Source: Tropicimonas sp033101155
GTDB taxonomy: Bacteria > Pseudomonadota > Alphaproteobacteria > Rhodobacterales > Rhodobacteraceae
NCBI RefSeq assembly: GCF_033101155.1
Contig: NZ_JAWMPX010000009.1
Span: 106,702-170,701, forward strand
Length of the DNA: 64,000 nt
Reading direction: 5' to 3'
Of this stretch, positions 10,420-19,262 are shown in pieces. The translations under genes and the position numbers were made by a program. Each line of letters opens with the position of its first letter. The first letter of the stretch is position 1. The notes under the pieces are model-generated. The model was not told where the DNA came from, ran no database searches, and was given only the letters and a program-made list of their open reading frames with translations.

Positions 10420-11046
10420 TCAGTTCCCGCGCCCGAGCCGCGCGGCGAGGCGCAGGGCGTGGCTGGGATCCGTAGCAGCGGCGGGCATGACGGGATCATA
10501 GGCGGCGCGGATCACGTCGCCAATCTCCGGGTGCAGGACGATCGTGCCTTCGGGCGTGCGGGCGAGTGGGGAGCGGGTTGTGAAGGCGCGGTCGGACCAG
10601 GACAGGATGCTCTGCGCCATCTGGCTCAGGGCGATGTCCTCGGCGGGCTGTTCGGAGAGGGCGTCATCCATGCGCAGGAAGACGAAGGCGGCGCGGATGG
10701 CACCGCTCTGCTCGAAGCGAAAGGCGCGGTACTGGTTGGCGTCGGCCTCGGCGAGCCTCGCGACCAGCGGCGCAAGGTCCGGTACGAGCTTGTCGAGATC
10801 GGGCACCTGCAGCAACTCCTCCCACTGGCGGAAGAAGAAGACCATCAGATTGGCGCCCATCTCGGTGTCGGTCTCGGCCATCTTGTGACCGGCGAGGGTC
10901 ACGATGGCCTCGCAGGCGCCCTTGACGGTCGAGAGCGTGGCATCGTCGACGCCGAAAACGATGGGAACGATGGGGCGTTCCCAGCGGGCGAAGAGATAGC
11001 TGTCATCCGAGCAGGTGAACAGCTGTTCGATATCCTGGGGGGTCAT
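10420..11046 (-). CDS. Conserved hypothetical protein
   Basis: 208 residues, not recognised. It starts at the ATG at 11046, which follows AAGGAGG; the frame continues upstream without a ribosome site. Acidic, mostly helical, without signal peptide or membrane segment. It is probably cotranscribed with the 133-residue gene that follows. No catalytic motif could be picked out. Confidence 0.65.
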   Translation of the reverse strand: MTPQDIEQLFTCSDDSYLFARWERPIVPIVFGVDDATLSTVKGACEAIVTLAGHKMAETDTEMGANLMVFFFRQWEELLQVPDLDKLVPDLAPLVARLAEADANQYRAFRFEQSGAIRAAFVFLRMDDALSEQPAEDIALSQMAQSILSWSDRAFTTRSPLARTPEGTIVLHPEIGDVIRAAYDPVMPAAATDPSHALRLAARLGRGN

Positions 11047-11349
11047 GGGCGGGCCTCCTTTTGATCCTGTCGCATCATGTGGCGGGGGAAATGTCCAGAG
11101 GCCAGCGGCGGATCGGATGGGGCAGGGGCTCCCGCCCGGTCTCGTCGCATCGCAGATGCGCTCCACCGGTTGGGGGTGGCCGCGCGCTGGCGCGCGCGGC
11201 GGGCGCGCTCGGACTTGTCGTTCTGTTCGCTGGCCGGACGCGACTTGATCGGCGACGGATGACCCTTCGGGTCCGTGAAAGCCTGGTCTTGCCTGCCGGT
11301 GCTGGGCAGCCAGCGCAGCGCGTCTCCTGGTCTCGACGCGCGTCAGGCC
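11047..11349. other. Gap after the P-type ATPase gene
   Basis: No gene is supported in these 303 bases. A perfect 8-bp GC hairpin at 11180-11199 (loop TGGC) could weaken read-through from the ATPase gene but lacks a T-run. Confidence 0.45.
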
Positions 11350-13887
11350 CTACCGTCGCATCGTTTTCACCAGTTCCGGTACGAGGACCAGAGGCAGCGC
11401 CAGCGCCAGGATCATCCCCCAGTGGTTGAGCGCAAGTGGTACCGTGTGCAGCATTGCCTGAAGCGGCGACCAGTAGACGGCTGCGATCTGGGCAAGCATC
11501 ATTGCCGTGAAGGCCAGCCAGAGCGCCGGGTTGCTCCCCCAACCGAGTTTCCAGCACGGATCGCGCAGCGAGCGGAACGCGAAGACGCTCGCCTTCTCGA
11601 AGACGACCATGCCGGTGAAGGCGGCCGTCCGCGCGAGATCGACACCCAGCTCCAGAAGCGAATAGAAGATCCAGAGGCTGGCTGCGCCGGTATAGATCCC
11701 GAAGGCGAGGATCACCGGGACGGCGGACAGCCCAAGCAGGCGCTGATGCGGATCGCGCGGTGGTTGCTTCATCTGCCCCGGTTCCGGCTTCTCCACCCCG
11801 AGCGCGACCGCCGTGACGCCATCGGTCACGAGGTTCATCCATAGGATCTGGGTCGGCAGGAAGATCAGCGGCCCGCCGATCGCGAGGTTGGTCATCAGCG
11901 CGACAACCTCGCCGGTATTCGACGCGAGCAGGTAGCGGACAAACTTCCGGATATTCTCGAATTGCCGACGACCCTCGCGCACGGCCCGCACGATGGTTGC
12001 GTAATTGTCGTCGAGCAACACGACGTCGGAGGCGTCCTTGGCGACCGCGGTGCCGCGGATGCCCATCGCGAGGCCGATATCGGCCTTCTTCAGGGCCGGG
12101 GCATCGTTCACGCCGTCACCGGTCATCGCGACAACCGCCCCGCCTGCCTGAAGCGCCGCGATGATGCGCAGCTTGTCCGCCGGGCGGGCGCGGGCGAAGA
12201 CAACGTCGCCGTGCAATGCCTGCGCCAGGGCGGGGTCGTCCATATCGGCGAGATCGTCGCTGGTCAGCACCGTCTGCGAGGGAATGGCGAGCTGGCCGGC
12301 GATGTACTGCGCCGTGGCAGGGTGGTCGCCGGTGATCATGATGGTGCGAATGCCGGCGCGCCCGGCCAGCTCGACGGCCTCGCGAACCTCCGCGCGCGGC
12401 GGGTCCACCAGCCCGACCAGCCCGAGGAAGACGAGATCGGTCTCGACGATCGGGGCGGGCCCGTGTAGCCGGAAGGCCAGCGCGATGGTCCGGAGCCCGT
12501 CCCGGGCCATGCGGTCCACAGCCCCCGCAATCGCTGTCCGCTCGGCCCGGGTCATCGGCGACGGTCCTTCAGCGCGCTCAACCTCGGTGCAGATCTCGAG
12601 GATCTTCTCCGGAGCGCCCTTGCAATGCAGCTCCAGACCGTCCGCGGTCTGTGCCAACACGCTCATGCACTTGCGGTCGCTGCTGAAGGGCAGTTCGGCG
12701 GTTACGGCATCCGGATCGGCCGGGTCTGCCCAGGCCTTGGCCGCAAGCGTCACAAGCGCGCCCTCTGTCGGCTCGCCGATCATCTCCCAGCCATCCGTTC
12801 CGTGCTGAAGCCGGGCATGGGAACAGAGCCGCGCCGTTCGACAGAGGCGGGCCAGAACCGGATCGTCTTTGGCCCGGACTCGAGCGCCGTCCCGGGCGAT
12901 ATGCCCTTCCGGGTCATAGCCGTTCCCGGTGACCGTGTACTCGGCGTCCGGGGTGTGAATGCTGCGCGCGGTCATCTTGTTTTCGGTCAGGGTGCCGGTC
13001 TTGTCGGTGCAGATCACGCTGGCCGCGCCGAGGGTCTCGACCGCCTGAAGGTTGCGTACGAGTGCCTTCTGCCGAGACATCGCACCGGCCCCGAGCGCTA
13101 GGGTCACGGTGACCACCGCCGGCAAACCCTCGGGCACCATCGCCACCGCCAGCGACAGGCCCAGCATGAAGACCTCCATTGCCGGGCGCGCGGTCAGGAA
13201 GGCCGCGAGCATGACAAGAGCTGCGATGGCGATGGCCAGCAGCCCAAGCTGTCGCGCCAGCCCGTGCAACTCGCGCTGCAACTGGGTCGGTTCGTCATCG
13301 ACCGAGGCTGTGAGCGTGGCGATGCGTCCGAACCGGGTGTTCTGGCCGATTGCCGTGACCCGCGCCTCGGCATGGCCGTTCAACACGGTCGTGCCCGAGG
13401 CCACGCCGTCGCCCGTGGCGCGCGCCACCGGGACGGATTCCCCGGTCAGGACGCTCTCGTCGACCAGCAGGCCAGCCTCGTGCAGCACATCGGCATCGGC
13501 GGGAATCCTGTCGCCCTCGGCCAGCACGATCAGGTCACCCGGCAGCAGCTCCCGCGCCGGCAGACTGCGCCGCACACCGTCCCGCAATACGAGTGCCACG
13601 GGAGACAACATCCGCCGCAGCGCCTGCATCGTCGTTTCCGCGCGCCATTCCTGAACGAAACCGAGTCCGGCATTCAGCAGAACCACCGCGACGATTGCGA
13701 TGAAATCCGCGATTTCCCCGACTGCGAGCGAGATAGCGGCAGCGGCCAGCAGCAGCAGGACGAGCAGGTTGGTGAACTGGTGGGCAAGCAGGCGCAGCGG
13801 AGAGGCCGGCGGCGTTTCCGGCAAGGCGTTCCAGCCATGCTCCTTGCGCAGCTCGGCAACCTCTCGCTCCCTGAGGCCCTGATACAT
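11350..13887 (-). CDS. P2-type cation-transporting ATPase
   Basis: A membrane ion pump of 845 residues, related to the bacterial Ca2+-ATPase/PMR1-like group. In order it has an N-terminal actuator part, the TGES motif (about 148-151), the M4 motif PEGLP (about 252), the phosphorylated Asp295 in CTDKTGT, the hinge TGDGVNDAPALKKADIG, and six C-terminal membrane helices. The N-terminal sequence (MYQGLREREVAELRKEHGWNAL) is the usual cation-ATPase N domain. The start at 13887 follows GGGAGG; an earlier in-frame ATG is less well placed. Substrate cannot be fixed from sequence. An Fnr-type palindrome sits 60 bp upstream, and the hydrolase and N-ATPase genes lie on the other side. Confidence 0.88.
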   Translation of the reverse strand: MYQGLREREVAELRKEHGWNALPETPPASPLRLLAHQFTNLLVLLLLAAAAISLAVGEIADFIAIVAVVLLNAGLGFVQEWRAETTMQALRRMLSPVALVLRDGVRRSLPARELLPGDLIVLAEGDRIPADADVLHEAGLLVDESVLTGESVPVARATGDGVASGTTVLNGHAEARVTAIGQNTRFGRIATLTASVDDEPTQLQRELHGLARQLGLLAIAIAALVMLAAFLTARPAMEVFMLGLSLAVAMVPEGLPAVVTVTLALGAGAMSRQKALVRNLQAVETLGAASVICTDKTGTLTENKMTARSIHTPDAEYTVTGNGYDPEGHIARDGARVRAKDDPVLARLCRTARLCSHARLQHGTDGWEMIGEPTEGALVTLAAKAWADPADPDAVTAELPFSSDRKCMSVLAQTADGLELHCKGAPEKILEICTEVERAEGPSPMTRAERTAIAGAVDRMARDGLRTIALAFRLHGPAPIVETDLVFLGLVGLVDPPRAEVREAVELAGRAGIRTIMITGDHPATAQYIAGQLAIPSQTVLTSDDLADMDDPALAQALHGDVVFARARPADKLRIIAALQAGGAVVAMTGDGVNDAPALKKADIGLAMGIRGTAVAKDASDVVLLDDNYATIVRAVREGRRQFENIRKFVRYLLASNTGEVVALMTNLAIGGPLIFLPTQILWMNLVTDGVTAVALGVEKPEPGQMKQPPRDPHQRLLGLSAVPVILAFGIYTGAASLWIFYSLLELGVDLARTAAFTGMVVFEKASVFAFRSLRDPCWKLGWGSNPALWLAFTAMMLAQIAAVYWSPLQAMLHTVPLALNHWGMILALALPLVLVPELVKTMRR

Positions 13888-13946
13888 GAAACCGCCTCCC
13901 ATCGCTGAAGACGGCTGCAAGGATAGCCCTTTGCGCGATGATGGCG

Positions 13947-13960
13947 TTGACTGGAATCAA
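13947..13960. promoter_or_regulatory. Fnr/FixK-type binding site before the P-type ATPase
   Basis: TTGACTGGAATCAA is a perfect match to TTGA-N6-TCAA, the site bound by Fnr, FixK and Dnr proteins. It begins 60 bp before the ATPase start on the minus strand, a usual activating distance. This suggests induction at low oxygen. Confidence 0.65.
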
Positions 13961-14159
13961 GCAAGGGCCGGATTCATGTCCGATCCCGGTTCGACAGCTC
14001 TGGCCAGCGACGGCAATCTTCATGGCATTTGTTCTGGAAACTTGCGGCGAGCGCGAAAAAACTCCGCGTGGTGCTGTTTGCCGGGTTTAAGAACGCGACG
14101 AAAATACATATACTGAAAATACACCAAAAGACTCTCGCCGGCATCCGGGAAAGGATGTG

Positions 14160-14173
14160 GACGGTCGACCGTC
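14160..14173. promoter_or_regulatory. 14-bp perfect palindrome before the alpha/beta hydrolase
   Basis: GACGGTCGACCGTC is self-complementary over 14 bases and lies 38 bp before the hydrolase ATG. It is a likely operator or an mRNA hairpin; no family of regulator can be named. Confidence 0.35.
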
Positions 14174-14210
14174 GGGTGCACCGCATATACATTTGGACGA
14201 GGACAGGAAA

Positions 14211-14912
14211 ATGTCGAATTCGTTGCCAGTTGTCATGGTGCCTGGTCTTTTGTGCGACCAGCGCGTTTTCGAGGCGCAGGTGGCGGCTCTGTCAGGCCTC
14301 GCCCCGACCCAGGTCACCGATATTTCGCGCTATGACACGATCGACGCCATGGCCGAGGCGATCCTGGCCGAGGCCCCGGAGACATTCGCGCTCTGTGGCT
14401 TCTCGATGGGCGGCTATGTCTGCCAGGAAATCCTGCGTCGGGCACCAGAGAGGGTCGACCGGCTTGCCCTGATCAGCACGAATGCCCGGGCCGACAGCGA
14501 CCATGCGCGCGCGTTTCGCAAGGCGTTGCTGTCGGACGCGTCCCACGGGCATTTCGCGGACGCCGTGGACAACCTGCTGCAGCATCTTCTGCCAAAGGCG
14601 CGTCAGGAAGACCCGGACCTGACCGGAGTGTTCCATGCAATGGCTCGCAAGATCGGACCGGCCGGGTTCGAGCGCGAACAACATGCCATCATGACGCGCG
14701 TCGACCATCGCCGGGACCTCGCCGAGATCCCGTGCCGGACACTCGTGCTCTACGGTCATGACGACCCGTTGATGCCGCCGGGTACGCAACTCGAACTGGC
14801 GACGGGGATTCCGGTTTCGATGCTGGTAACGCTTCCCGATTGCGGACATCTGGCGACGCTCGAGAAGCCACGGGAGGTCTCGGAACAGCTTCGCCGCTGG
14901 TACCTCAACTGA
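14211..14912 (+). CDS. Alpha/beta hydrolase
   Basis: A soluble hydrolase of 233 residues. The nucleophile elbow is GFSMGG, the acid is in LYGHDDPLMP and the histidine is in PDCGHLATLEKP, so the Ser-Asp-His triad is complete. Substrate is unknown. The ATG at 14211 follows AGGA; an upstream in-frame start adds 18 unlikely residues. Hydrolases of this type are often found between a P-type ATPase and an N-ATPase operon, but why is not known. Confidence 0.8.
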   Translation: MSNSLPVVMVPGLLCDQRVFEAQVAALSGLAPTQVTDISRYDTIDAMAEAILAEAPETFALCGFSMGGYVCQEILRRAPERVDRLALISTNARADSDHARAFRKALLSDASHGHFADAVDNLLQHLLPKARQEDPDLTGVFHAMARKIGPAGFEREQHAIMTRVDHRRDLAEIPCRTLVLYGHDDPLMPPGTQLELATGIPVSMLVTLPDCGHLATLEKPREVSEQLRRWYLN

Positions 14913-14951
14913 TCGCGCCGACGCCGACGCCAACCCATTGACCGTCGGAGA

Positions 14952-14965
14952 TTGACGCAGGTCAT
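14952..14965. promoter_or_regulatory. Fnr/FixK-type binding site before the N-ATPase operon
   Basis: TTGACGCAGGTCAT has one mismatch to TTGA-N6-TCAA. It lies 40 bp after the hydrolase stop and about 193 bp before the atpD start, and is the best candidate control site of the operon. Confidence 0.5.
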
Positions 14966-15157
14966 TTAATTCTGGTGTCGCTTGGGTATCCTGTTCCCAT
15001 CCCGTTTTCGGAGCGTCATCGCGATGCCCACCGGGGCATTCGTTCATCGCTTCTATCGGGTAGGGGAAGAGCCGGCACGGTCCTGTCCTCCTCCATGGAT
15101 CGTGCCGGTTTCGGCAGGAATGCGACCCGACCGAATCAAGTTTCGAAGGGCGATGCC

Positions 15158-16552
15158 ATGTCCATGGCCGAAACCAACAAGAGCGAAACCGTCAGGGGGG
15201 GGCGGATCGTCGCCATTCGTGGCGGCGTCGTGGATATTGCCTTTGACGGCGAGGTGCCGCGCATTCACGACTTGCTGCATGCCGGGAAAGTCGCGCTGGA
15301 GGTTGCGTCGTTGGCCGAGGACGGCGTGGTGCGCGCAATGGCGCTGGCGCCTGTGCGCGGTCTTGGGCTGGGCATGCGGGTCGTTGCGACCGGTCACCAG
15401 ATCGAGGTCCCCGTGGGCGAGGCGCTGCTGGGGCGGATGCTCGATGTCTTCGGCGCGCCGATCGACGGCGGCCCGCCCCCGGTCGACTGCGCCCTGCGTC
15501 CGATACACAGCCCGCCCCCCGGGCTTCAGGCACTCGGCAGGCAGTCCGAGATCCTGGAGACCGGGATCAAGGCGATCGACCTGCTTGCGCCCATCGAGCG
15601 TGGCGGCAAGACCGGCCTGTTCGGCGGCGCGGGCGTTGGCAAGACGGTGCTCATCACCGAGTTGATCAACAATATCGTTCAGGTCCATGATGGGGTGAGC
15701 CTGTTCTGCGGCATCGGTGAGCGCTCACGGGAGGCCGAGGAACTCTATCGCGACATCGGTGAGGCCGGCGTGCGCGACAAGACGGTGATGCTCTTCGGCC
15801 AGATGAACGAAGCGCCGGGCGTGCGCTTCCTTGTCGGCAACACGGCGCTGACAATGGCCGAGTATTTCCGCGATGACCGGCACCAGGACGTGTTGCTGCT
15901 GATCGACAATATCTTCCGCTTCGTGCAGGCCGGCTCCGAGGTTTCCGGCCTGATGGGGCGCATGCCCTCGCGTGTCGGTTACCAACCGACTCTGGCGACC
16001 GAGCTGGCCGCGTTGCAGGAGCGCATCGTTTCCACTGGCAACGGGGCGATCACCTCTGTGCAGGCGGTCTATGTGCCCGCCGACGACTTCACCGACCCCG
16101 CCGCGGCGCACATCTTCTCTCATCTCTCGGCCTCGGTCGTGCTGTCGCGCAAGCGGGCGAGCGAAGGGCTTTACCCGGCGGTCGATCCGCTGGCCTCCAC
16201 CTCCGCGATGCTGACGCCAGACGTTGTCGGGGCGCGTCATCACGACATTGCCCGGGCGGTGCGCCGCACGCTGGCCGACTACGAGGAGCTGCGCGACATC
16301 ATCGCCATGCTCGGGCTGGAGGAGCTGACCGCGTCCGACCGTGCGACAGTGGCGCGGGCACGGCGCCTTGAGCGCTTCCTGACCCAGCCCTTCTTCACCA
16401 CAGGGGAGATCTCGGGGATGACCGGAACGCGGGTCCCGATCTCGGACACGCTGGACGGATGCGAAAGGCTCCTGTCCCAGGAGCGCTTCGAGCTTCCCGA
16501 GAGCGCCTATTACATGATCGGCGCGCTTGATGCGCCGGAGGCGGTGTCATGA
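15158..16552 (+). CDS. atpD: N-type ATPase beta subunit
   Basis: Catalytic subunit of a second rotary ATPase. It has 464 residues with P-loop GGAGVGKT, IGERSREAEE and VPADDFTDPA. It is clearly a beta subunit but diverged from the housekeeping copy at 6677, and the DELSEED loop is LEELTASDR. The ATG at 15158 follows GAAGGG; the frame extends upstream without support. First gene of atpDCQRBEFAG, the gene order that defines N-ATPases. All later genes overlap or nearly touch. Confidence 0.95.
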   Translation: MSMAETNKSETVRGGRIVAIRGGVVDIAFDGEVPRIHDLLHAGKVALEVASLAEDGVVRAMALAPVRGLGLGMRVVATGHQIEVPVGEALLGRMLDVFGAPIDGGPPPVDCALRPIHSPPPGLQALGRQSEILETGIKAIDLLAPIERGGKTGLFGGAGVGKTVLITELINNIVQVHDGVSLFCGIGERSREAEELYRDIGEAGVRDKTVMLFGQMNEAPGVRFLVGNTALTMAEYFRDDRHQDVLLLIDNIFRFVQAGSEVSGLMGRMPSRVGYQPTLATELAALQERIVSTGNGAITSVQAVYVPADDFTDPAAAHIFSHLSASVVLSRKRASEGLYPAVDPLASTSAMLTPDVVGARHHDIARAVRRTLADYEELRDIIAMLGLEELTASDRATVARARRLERFLTQPFFTTGEISGMTGTRVPISDTLDGCERLLSQERFELPESAYYMIGALDAPEAVS

Positions 16553-16959
16553 GCATGGCGACGCAAATGGATGTCTCGGTGCGGCTCCCGGCGCGGCGCC
16601 TCTTCGACGGCGCGGCGGTTGCTGTCAATGGCGTGGGGCGGCAAGGCGCCTTCGGGTTGCTGCCCAATCATGTCGATACCGTCGTTGCGTTGGTTCCCTC
16701 CGTGATGGCGCTTCGCCTCGTGGACGGAACCGAGCTGTTTTTCGGCCTCGACGAGGGCATTCTCGTCAAGCGCGGACACCGGGTCGACATCGCCTGTATC
16801 CGCGGCATCCGCGGCACGGATCTGGGCGCGTTGCAGGAGAGCGTCGAGGCGAGCTTCGTCCAGATCGACGAGGAAGAGCGGCTCGCGCGCTCGGCTCTGG
16901 CGCGGCTTGAAGCCGACATGGTGCGGCGGTTCGCAGAGCTGCGGGAGCCGGTGCAATGA
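16549..16959 (+). CDS. atpC: N-type ATPase epsilon subunit
   Basis: Epsilon-like subunit of 136 residues. The N-terminal beta-sandwich is present (MDVSVRLPARRLFDGAAV, then GRQGAFGLLPNHVD). The C-terminal helix is shorter and more charged than in the housekeeping epsilon. The start overlaps the beta stop (ATGA), which suggests translational coupling. Confidence 0.88.
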   Translation: MSMATQMDVSVRLPARRLFDGAAVAVNGVGRQGAFGLLPNHVDTVVALVPSVMALRLVDGTELFFGLDEGILVKRGHRVDIACIRGIRGTDLGALQESVEASFVQIDEEERLARSALARLEADMVRRFAELREPVQ

Positions 16960-17243
16960 CGAAGAAGCCCGACCGGCATGCCGAGAAGATCGCCCGCCAC
17001 GCGCGGCGGATCGCGGATCGACGCGCCCATCCGGGGCCAAGCCCGCTGCGCGGGATCGGCGCCTTCGGGGTGATCGGCTGGTCGGTGGCGGTGCCGACAG
17101 TTCTCGGGATCGCCCTCGGCACATGGTTGGACCGCGTGGCGCCGCAGGATTTCTCCTGGACGCTGGCGCTTCTCCTCGGCGGCGTCGTGCTCGGCGCTGT
17201 GCTGGCATGGCGCTGGATCGACAGCGAAGGAAAGGACAGATGA
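16956..17243 (+). CDS. atpQ: N-type ATPase AtpQ, small membrane protein
   Basis: 95 residues. A basic N-terminus (1-30) is followed by two membrane helices (about 34-56 and 65-87) with a short Asp-containing loop (WLDR), as in AtpI/AtpZ-family proteins. In N-ATPase operons this position is AtpQ, thought to help assemble the rotor ring or bring in divalent cations. Overlaps atpC by ATGA. Confidence 0.85.
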   Translation: MTKKPDRHAEKIARHARRIADRRAHPGPSPLRGIGAFGVIGWSVAVPTVLGIALGTWLDRVAPQDFSWTLALLLGGVVLGAVLAWRWIDSEGKDR

Positions 17244-17545
17244 TGCCGATTGACTGGACGGCCATTGGTCTCGGGCTGCTCGTGGGTGCGGGGATCAGTT
17301 CGCTCTATTTCGCCGGGCTTGCCCTTGGCCTGCGCCGCGCGTTGGCCGGGGCGCATCCCGTGGCCGTGCTCGTGGCCAGCGCGGCGCTGCGGATGGCCGG
17401 GCTGCTTGCTGTCGGCTGGACGGTCATCGCACTGGCCGGGCCCTGGGCCGGGTTGAGCCTCGCGCTGGCCTTTTTCACAACCCGACATCTCGCGGTGGCG
17501 CTTGCCCGACGCGGATCGTCGGGCGCGGCGGAGGGACGGCCATGA
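17240..17545 (+). CDS. atpR: N-type ATPase AtpR, small membrane protein
   Basis: 101 residues (100 if the second of two adjacent ATGs is used). It is predicted to have three membrane helices, with conserved charged residues (GLRRAL, AALRMAG, TTRHLAVALARR) inside or next to them. AtpR is specific to N-ATPase operons. A role with AtpE through paired Arg residues has been proposed, but its job is not established. Overlaps both neighbours. Confidence 0.85.
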   Translation: MMPIDWTAIGLGLLVGAGISSLYFAGLALGLRRALAGAHPVAVLVASAALRMAGLLAVGWTVIALAGPWAGLSLALAFFTTRHLAVALARRGSSGAAEGRP

Positions 17546-18228
17546 CATTGTCGGGCGACGACATCATCCTTTTCACGCTGCTCGGGATTCGCATCAACGC
17601 CACGATCTTTTTCACCTGGATCGTCATGGCGCTGCTGGCTGGAACTGCCTGGCTGGTCACCCGGCGCGTGCGCCCGGACCAGCCGCCCAGCCGCTGGCGC
17701 ACCGCGCTGGAGGTGATCGTGCAGGGGATCGAAGGCCAGATCGAGGAGGTCACGGGGCGCCGGGCGCCGCATCTTCTGTATTTTGCCGGCACGCTGTTCC
17801 TCTTCGTCGCCGCATCGAACCTGCTGCTCGTGGTGCCGGGGTTTCACCCGCCCACGGCGTCGCTGTCGACGACCACCGCGCTGGCGCTTTCGGTGCTGAT
17901 CGCAGTGCCGCTCTTCGGCATTACCAGCCGCGGGCTGATCGGCTATCTGCGCACCTACACGCAGCCCTCGATTGTCATGCTGCCCTTCAATCTCATCACC
18001 GAAATCTCCCGCGCCGTGTCGCTCGCGATCCGGCTCTACGGCAACATCATGAGCGGTGCGGTGATTGCCGCGATCCTGCTCAGCGTGGCGCCGTTCTTCC
18101 TGCCAGTGGTGATGGACATGCTGGGCCTGCTGACCGGCATGATCCAGGCCTATATTTTCGCGATCCTTGCCACCGTCTATATCGCCAGCGCCACTGCGCC
18201 GCCTCCACCCGGAAAGGAACTCCAATGA
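17542..18228 (+). CDS. atpB: N-type ATPase subunit a
   Basis: Membrane stator subunit of 228 residues that carries the ion half-channels. The essential Arg is in the helix segment AVSLAIRLYGNIMSG, and the final helices contain MIQAYIFAILATVYI. Shorter than many housekeeping a subunits, normal for the N type. Overlaps atpR and atpE. Confidence 0.92.
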   Translation: MTLSGDDIILFTLLGIRINATIFFTWIVMALLAGTAWLVTRRVRPDQPPSRWRTALEVIVQGIEGQIEEVTGRRAPHLLYFAGTLFLFVAASNLLLVVPGFHPPTASLSTTTALALSVLIAVPLFGITSRGLIGYLRTYTQPSIVMLPFNLITEISRAVSLAIRLYGNIMSGAVIAAILLSVAPFFLPVVMDMLGLLTGMIQAYIFAILATVYIASATAPPPPGKELQ

Positions 18229-18494
18229 CAGAGCTGACCCTCATCGCCTTCATCTCGATCCTCACGGCCGGGATCACGGTGTCCTTCGGTGCGATCGGCC
18301 CGGCGCTGGGAGAAGGTCGCGCCGCCGCCGCGGCCATGACCGCGATGGCCCAGCAGCCCGACGCGGCCCCGACCATCTCGCGGACGCTCTTTGTCAGCCT
18401 CGCGATGATCGAATCCACGGCGATCTATTGTTTTGTCGTCGCCATGATCCTCATCTTCGCCAATCCGTTCTGGAACATGGCGGCGGGCGGGTAG
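18225..18494 (+). CDS. atpE: N-type ATPase subunit c (rotor ring)
   Basis: 89-residue hairpin of two membrane helices that forms the rotor ring. The outer helix has E63-S64-T65 and Y68, the E-S-T-x-x-Y set that coordinates Na+ in known Na+-ATPases. The inner helix has E30 (GPALGE) where Na+-binding rings have Gln. The paired carboxylates are typical of N-type rings. As I recall, the one studied from Burkholderia pseudomallei was reported to be H+-specific, so the ion is open. Confidence 0.93.
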   Translation: MTELTLIAFISILTAGITVSFGAIGPALGEGRAAAAAMTAMAQQPDAAPTISRTLFVSLAMIESTAIYCFVVAMILIFANPFWNMAAGG

Positions 18495-18497
18495 ACG

Positions 18498-19262
18498 ATG
18501 ACGATCGACTGGATCACGGTCCTCGCGCAGATCGGCAATTTCCTGTTGCTGTTGTGGCTGCTGAAGCGGTTTCTCTTCCGGCCGATCCTTGACGGGATCG
18601 ACGCGCGCGAAGCCGAGATCGACGCGCGCATGGAGCGCGCGGTCCGGGCGCGGGAAGACTCCGAGGCGACCGAGGCGGCCTATCGCGCGAAGCTGGAAGC
18701 GCTGCAATCGGCGCGATCGGAAATCACCAACGGCGAGCGCGCGCGCGCCGAAGCGCAGGCCGACGAGTTGTTGGGGGCGGCGCGGGAGCGGATGGAGCAG
18801 GAAAAACGGACCTGCCAGGCACAGCTCGACGCGGAGGCGCGCAGTTTCACCGACAGGCTGCACCGGGCCGGCGCGCGGGCGCTGCTGGCGATGACCCGAA
18901 AGGCGCTGGGCGATCTGGCGGATGTGGAGCTTGAAGCCGGGATGGCGCGGCACCTTGCCCGGCAGGCCGCTGCGATGGCGCCCGAGATCCGCGCGGCAGC
19001 CGGGCAAGGGCGCGCGGCCGTGGTGACCAGTCGAACTGCCTTGCCGGATGCCGAACAGGCACATTTCGCCGAAAGCTTCGCTGGGATCCTGCCGGGCGCG
19101 ACTCTCCGCTTCGAGACCGACCCCGACCAGTCTCCGGGGATGGTCCTCCGTCTTGGCGGCGCGCAGCTCGCCTGGACCGTGGACAGCTATCTCGACGGGT
19201 TGGAGGCGCAATACGGAGAGCAGCTTGCGGCGCTTGGTGCACCAGCGGGGCAGGGGGCATGA
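18498..19262 (+). CDS. atpF: N-type ATPase subunit b with delta-like C-terminus
   Basis: 254 residues, about 90 more than a normal b subunit. Residues 1-25 are a membrane helix (ITVLAQIGNFLLLLWLLKRF), 35-125 a long charged coiled coil, and roughly 165-245 resemble the C-terminal part of delta: VVTSRTALPDAEQ, a gap, then the DP..SPGMVLRLGG segment that matches the delta VDxSLIGG turn. This would explain why the operon has no atpH. Starts 4 bp after atpE. Confidence 0.88.
   Translation: MTIDWITVLAQIGNFLLLLWLLKRFLFRPILDGIDAREAEIDARMERAVRAREDSEATEAAYRAKLEALQSARSEITNGERARAEAQADELLGAARERMEQEKRTCQAQLDAEARSFTDRLHRAGARALLAMTRKALGDLADVELEAGMARHLARQAAAMAPEIRAAAGQGRAAVVTSRTALPDAEQAHFAESFAGILPGATLRFETDPDQSPGMVLRLGGAQLAWTVDSYLDGLEAQYGEQLAALGAPAGQGA

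Larger units (their letters stand above)
13888..14210. other. Divergent regulatory gap, P-type ATPase and hydrolase
   Basis: 323 bases with no gene. It holds the Fnr-type palindrome at 13947-13960, the direct repeat GAAAATACA at about 14100-14123, and the perfect palindrome at 14160-14173. Confidence 0.6.

Noticed and set aside
13700..13882. Short plus-strand frames inside the P-type ATPase gene
   Set aside because: Shadows of the ATPase N-terminus; no ribosome site or domain.
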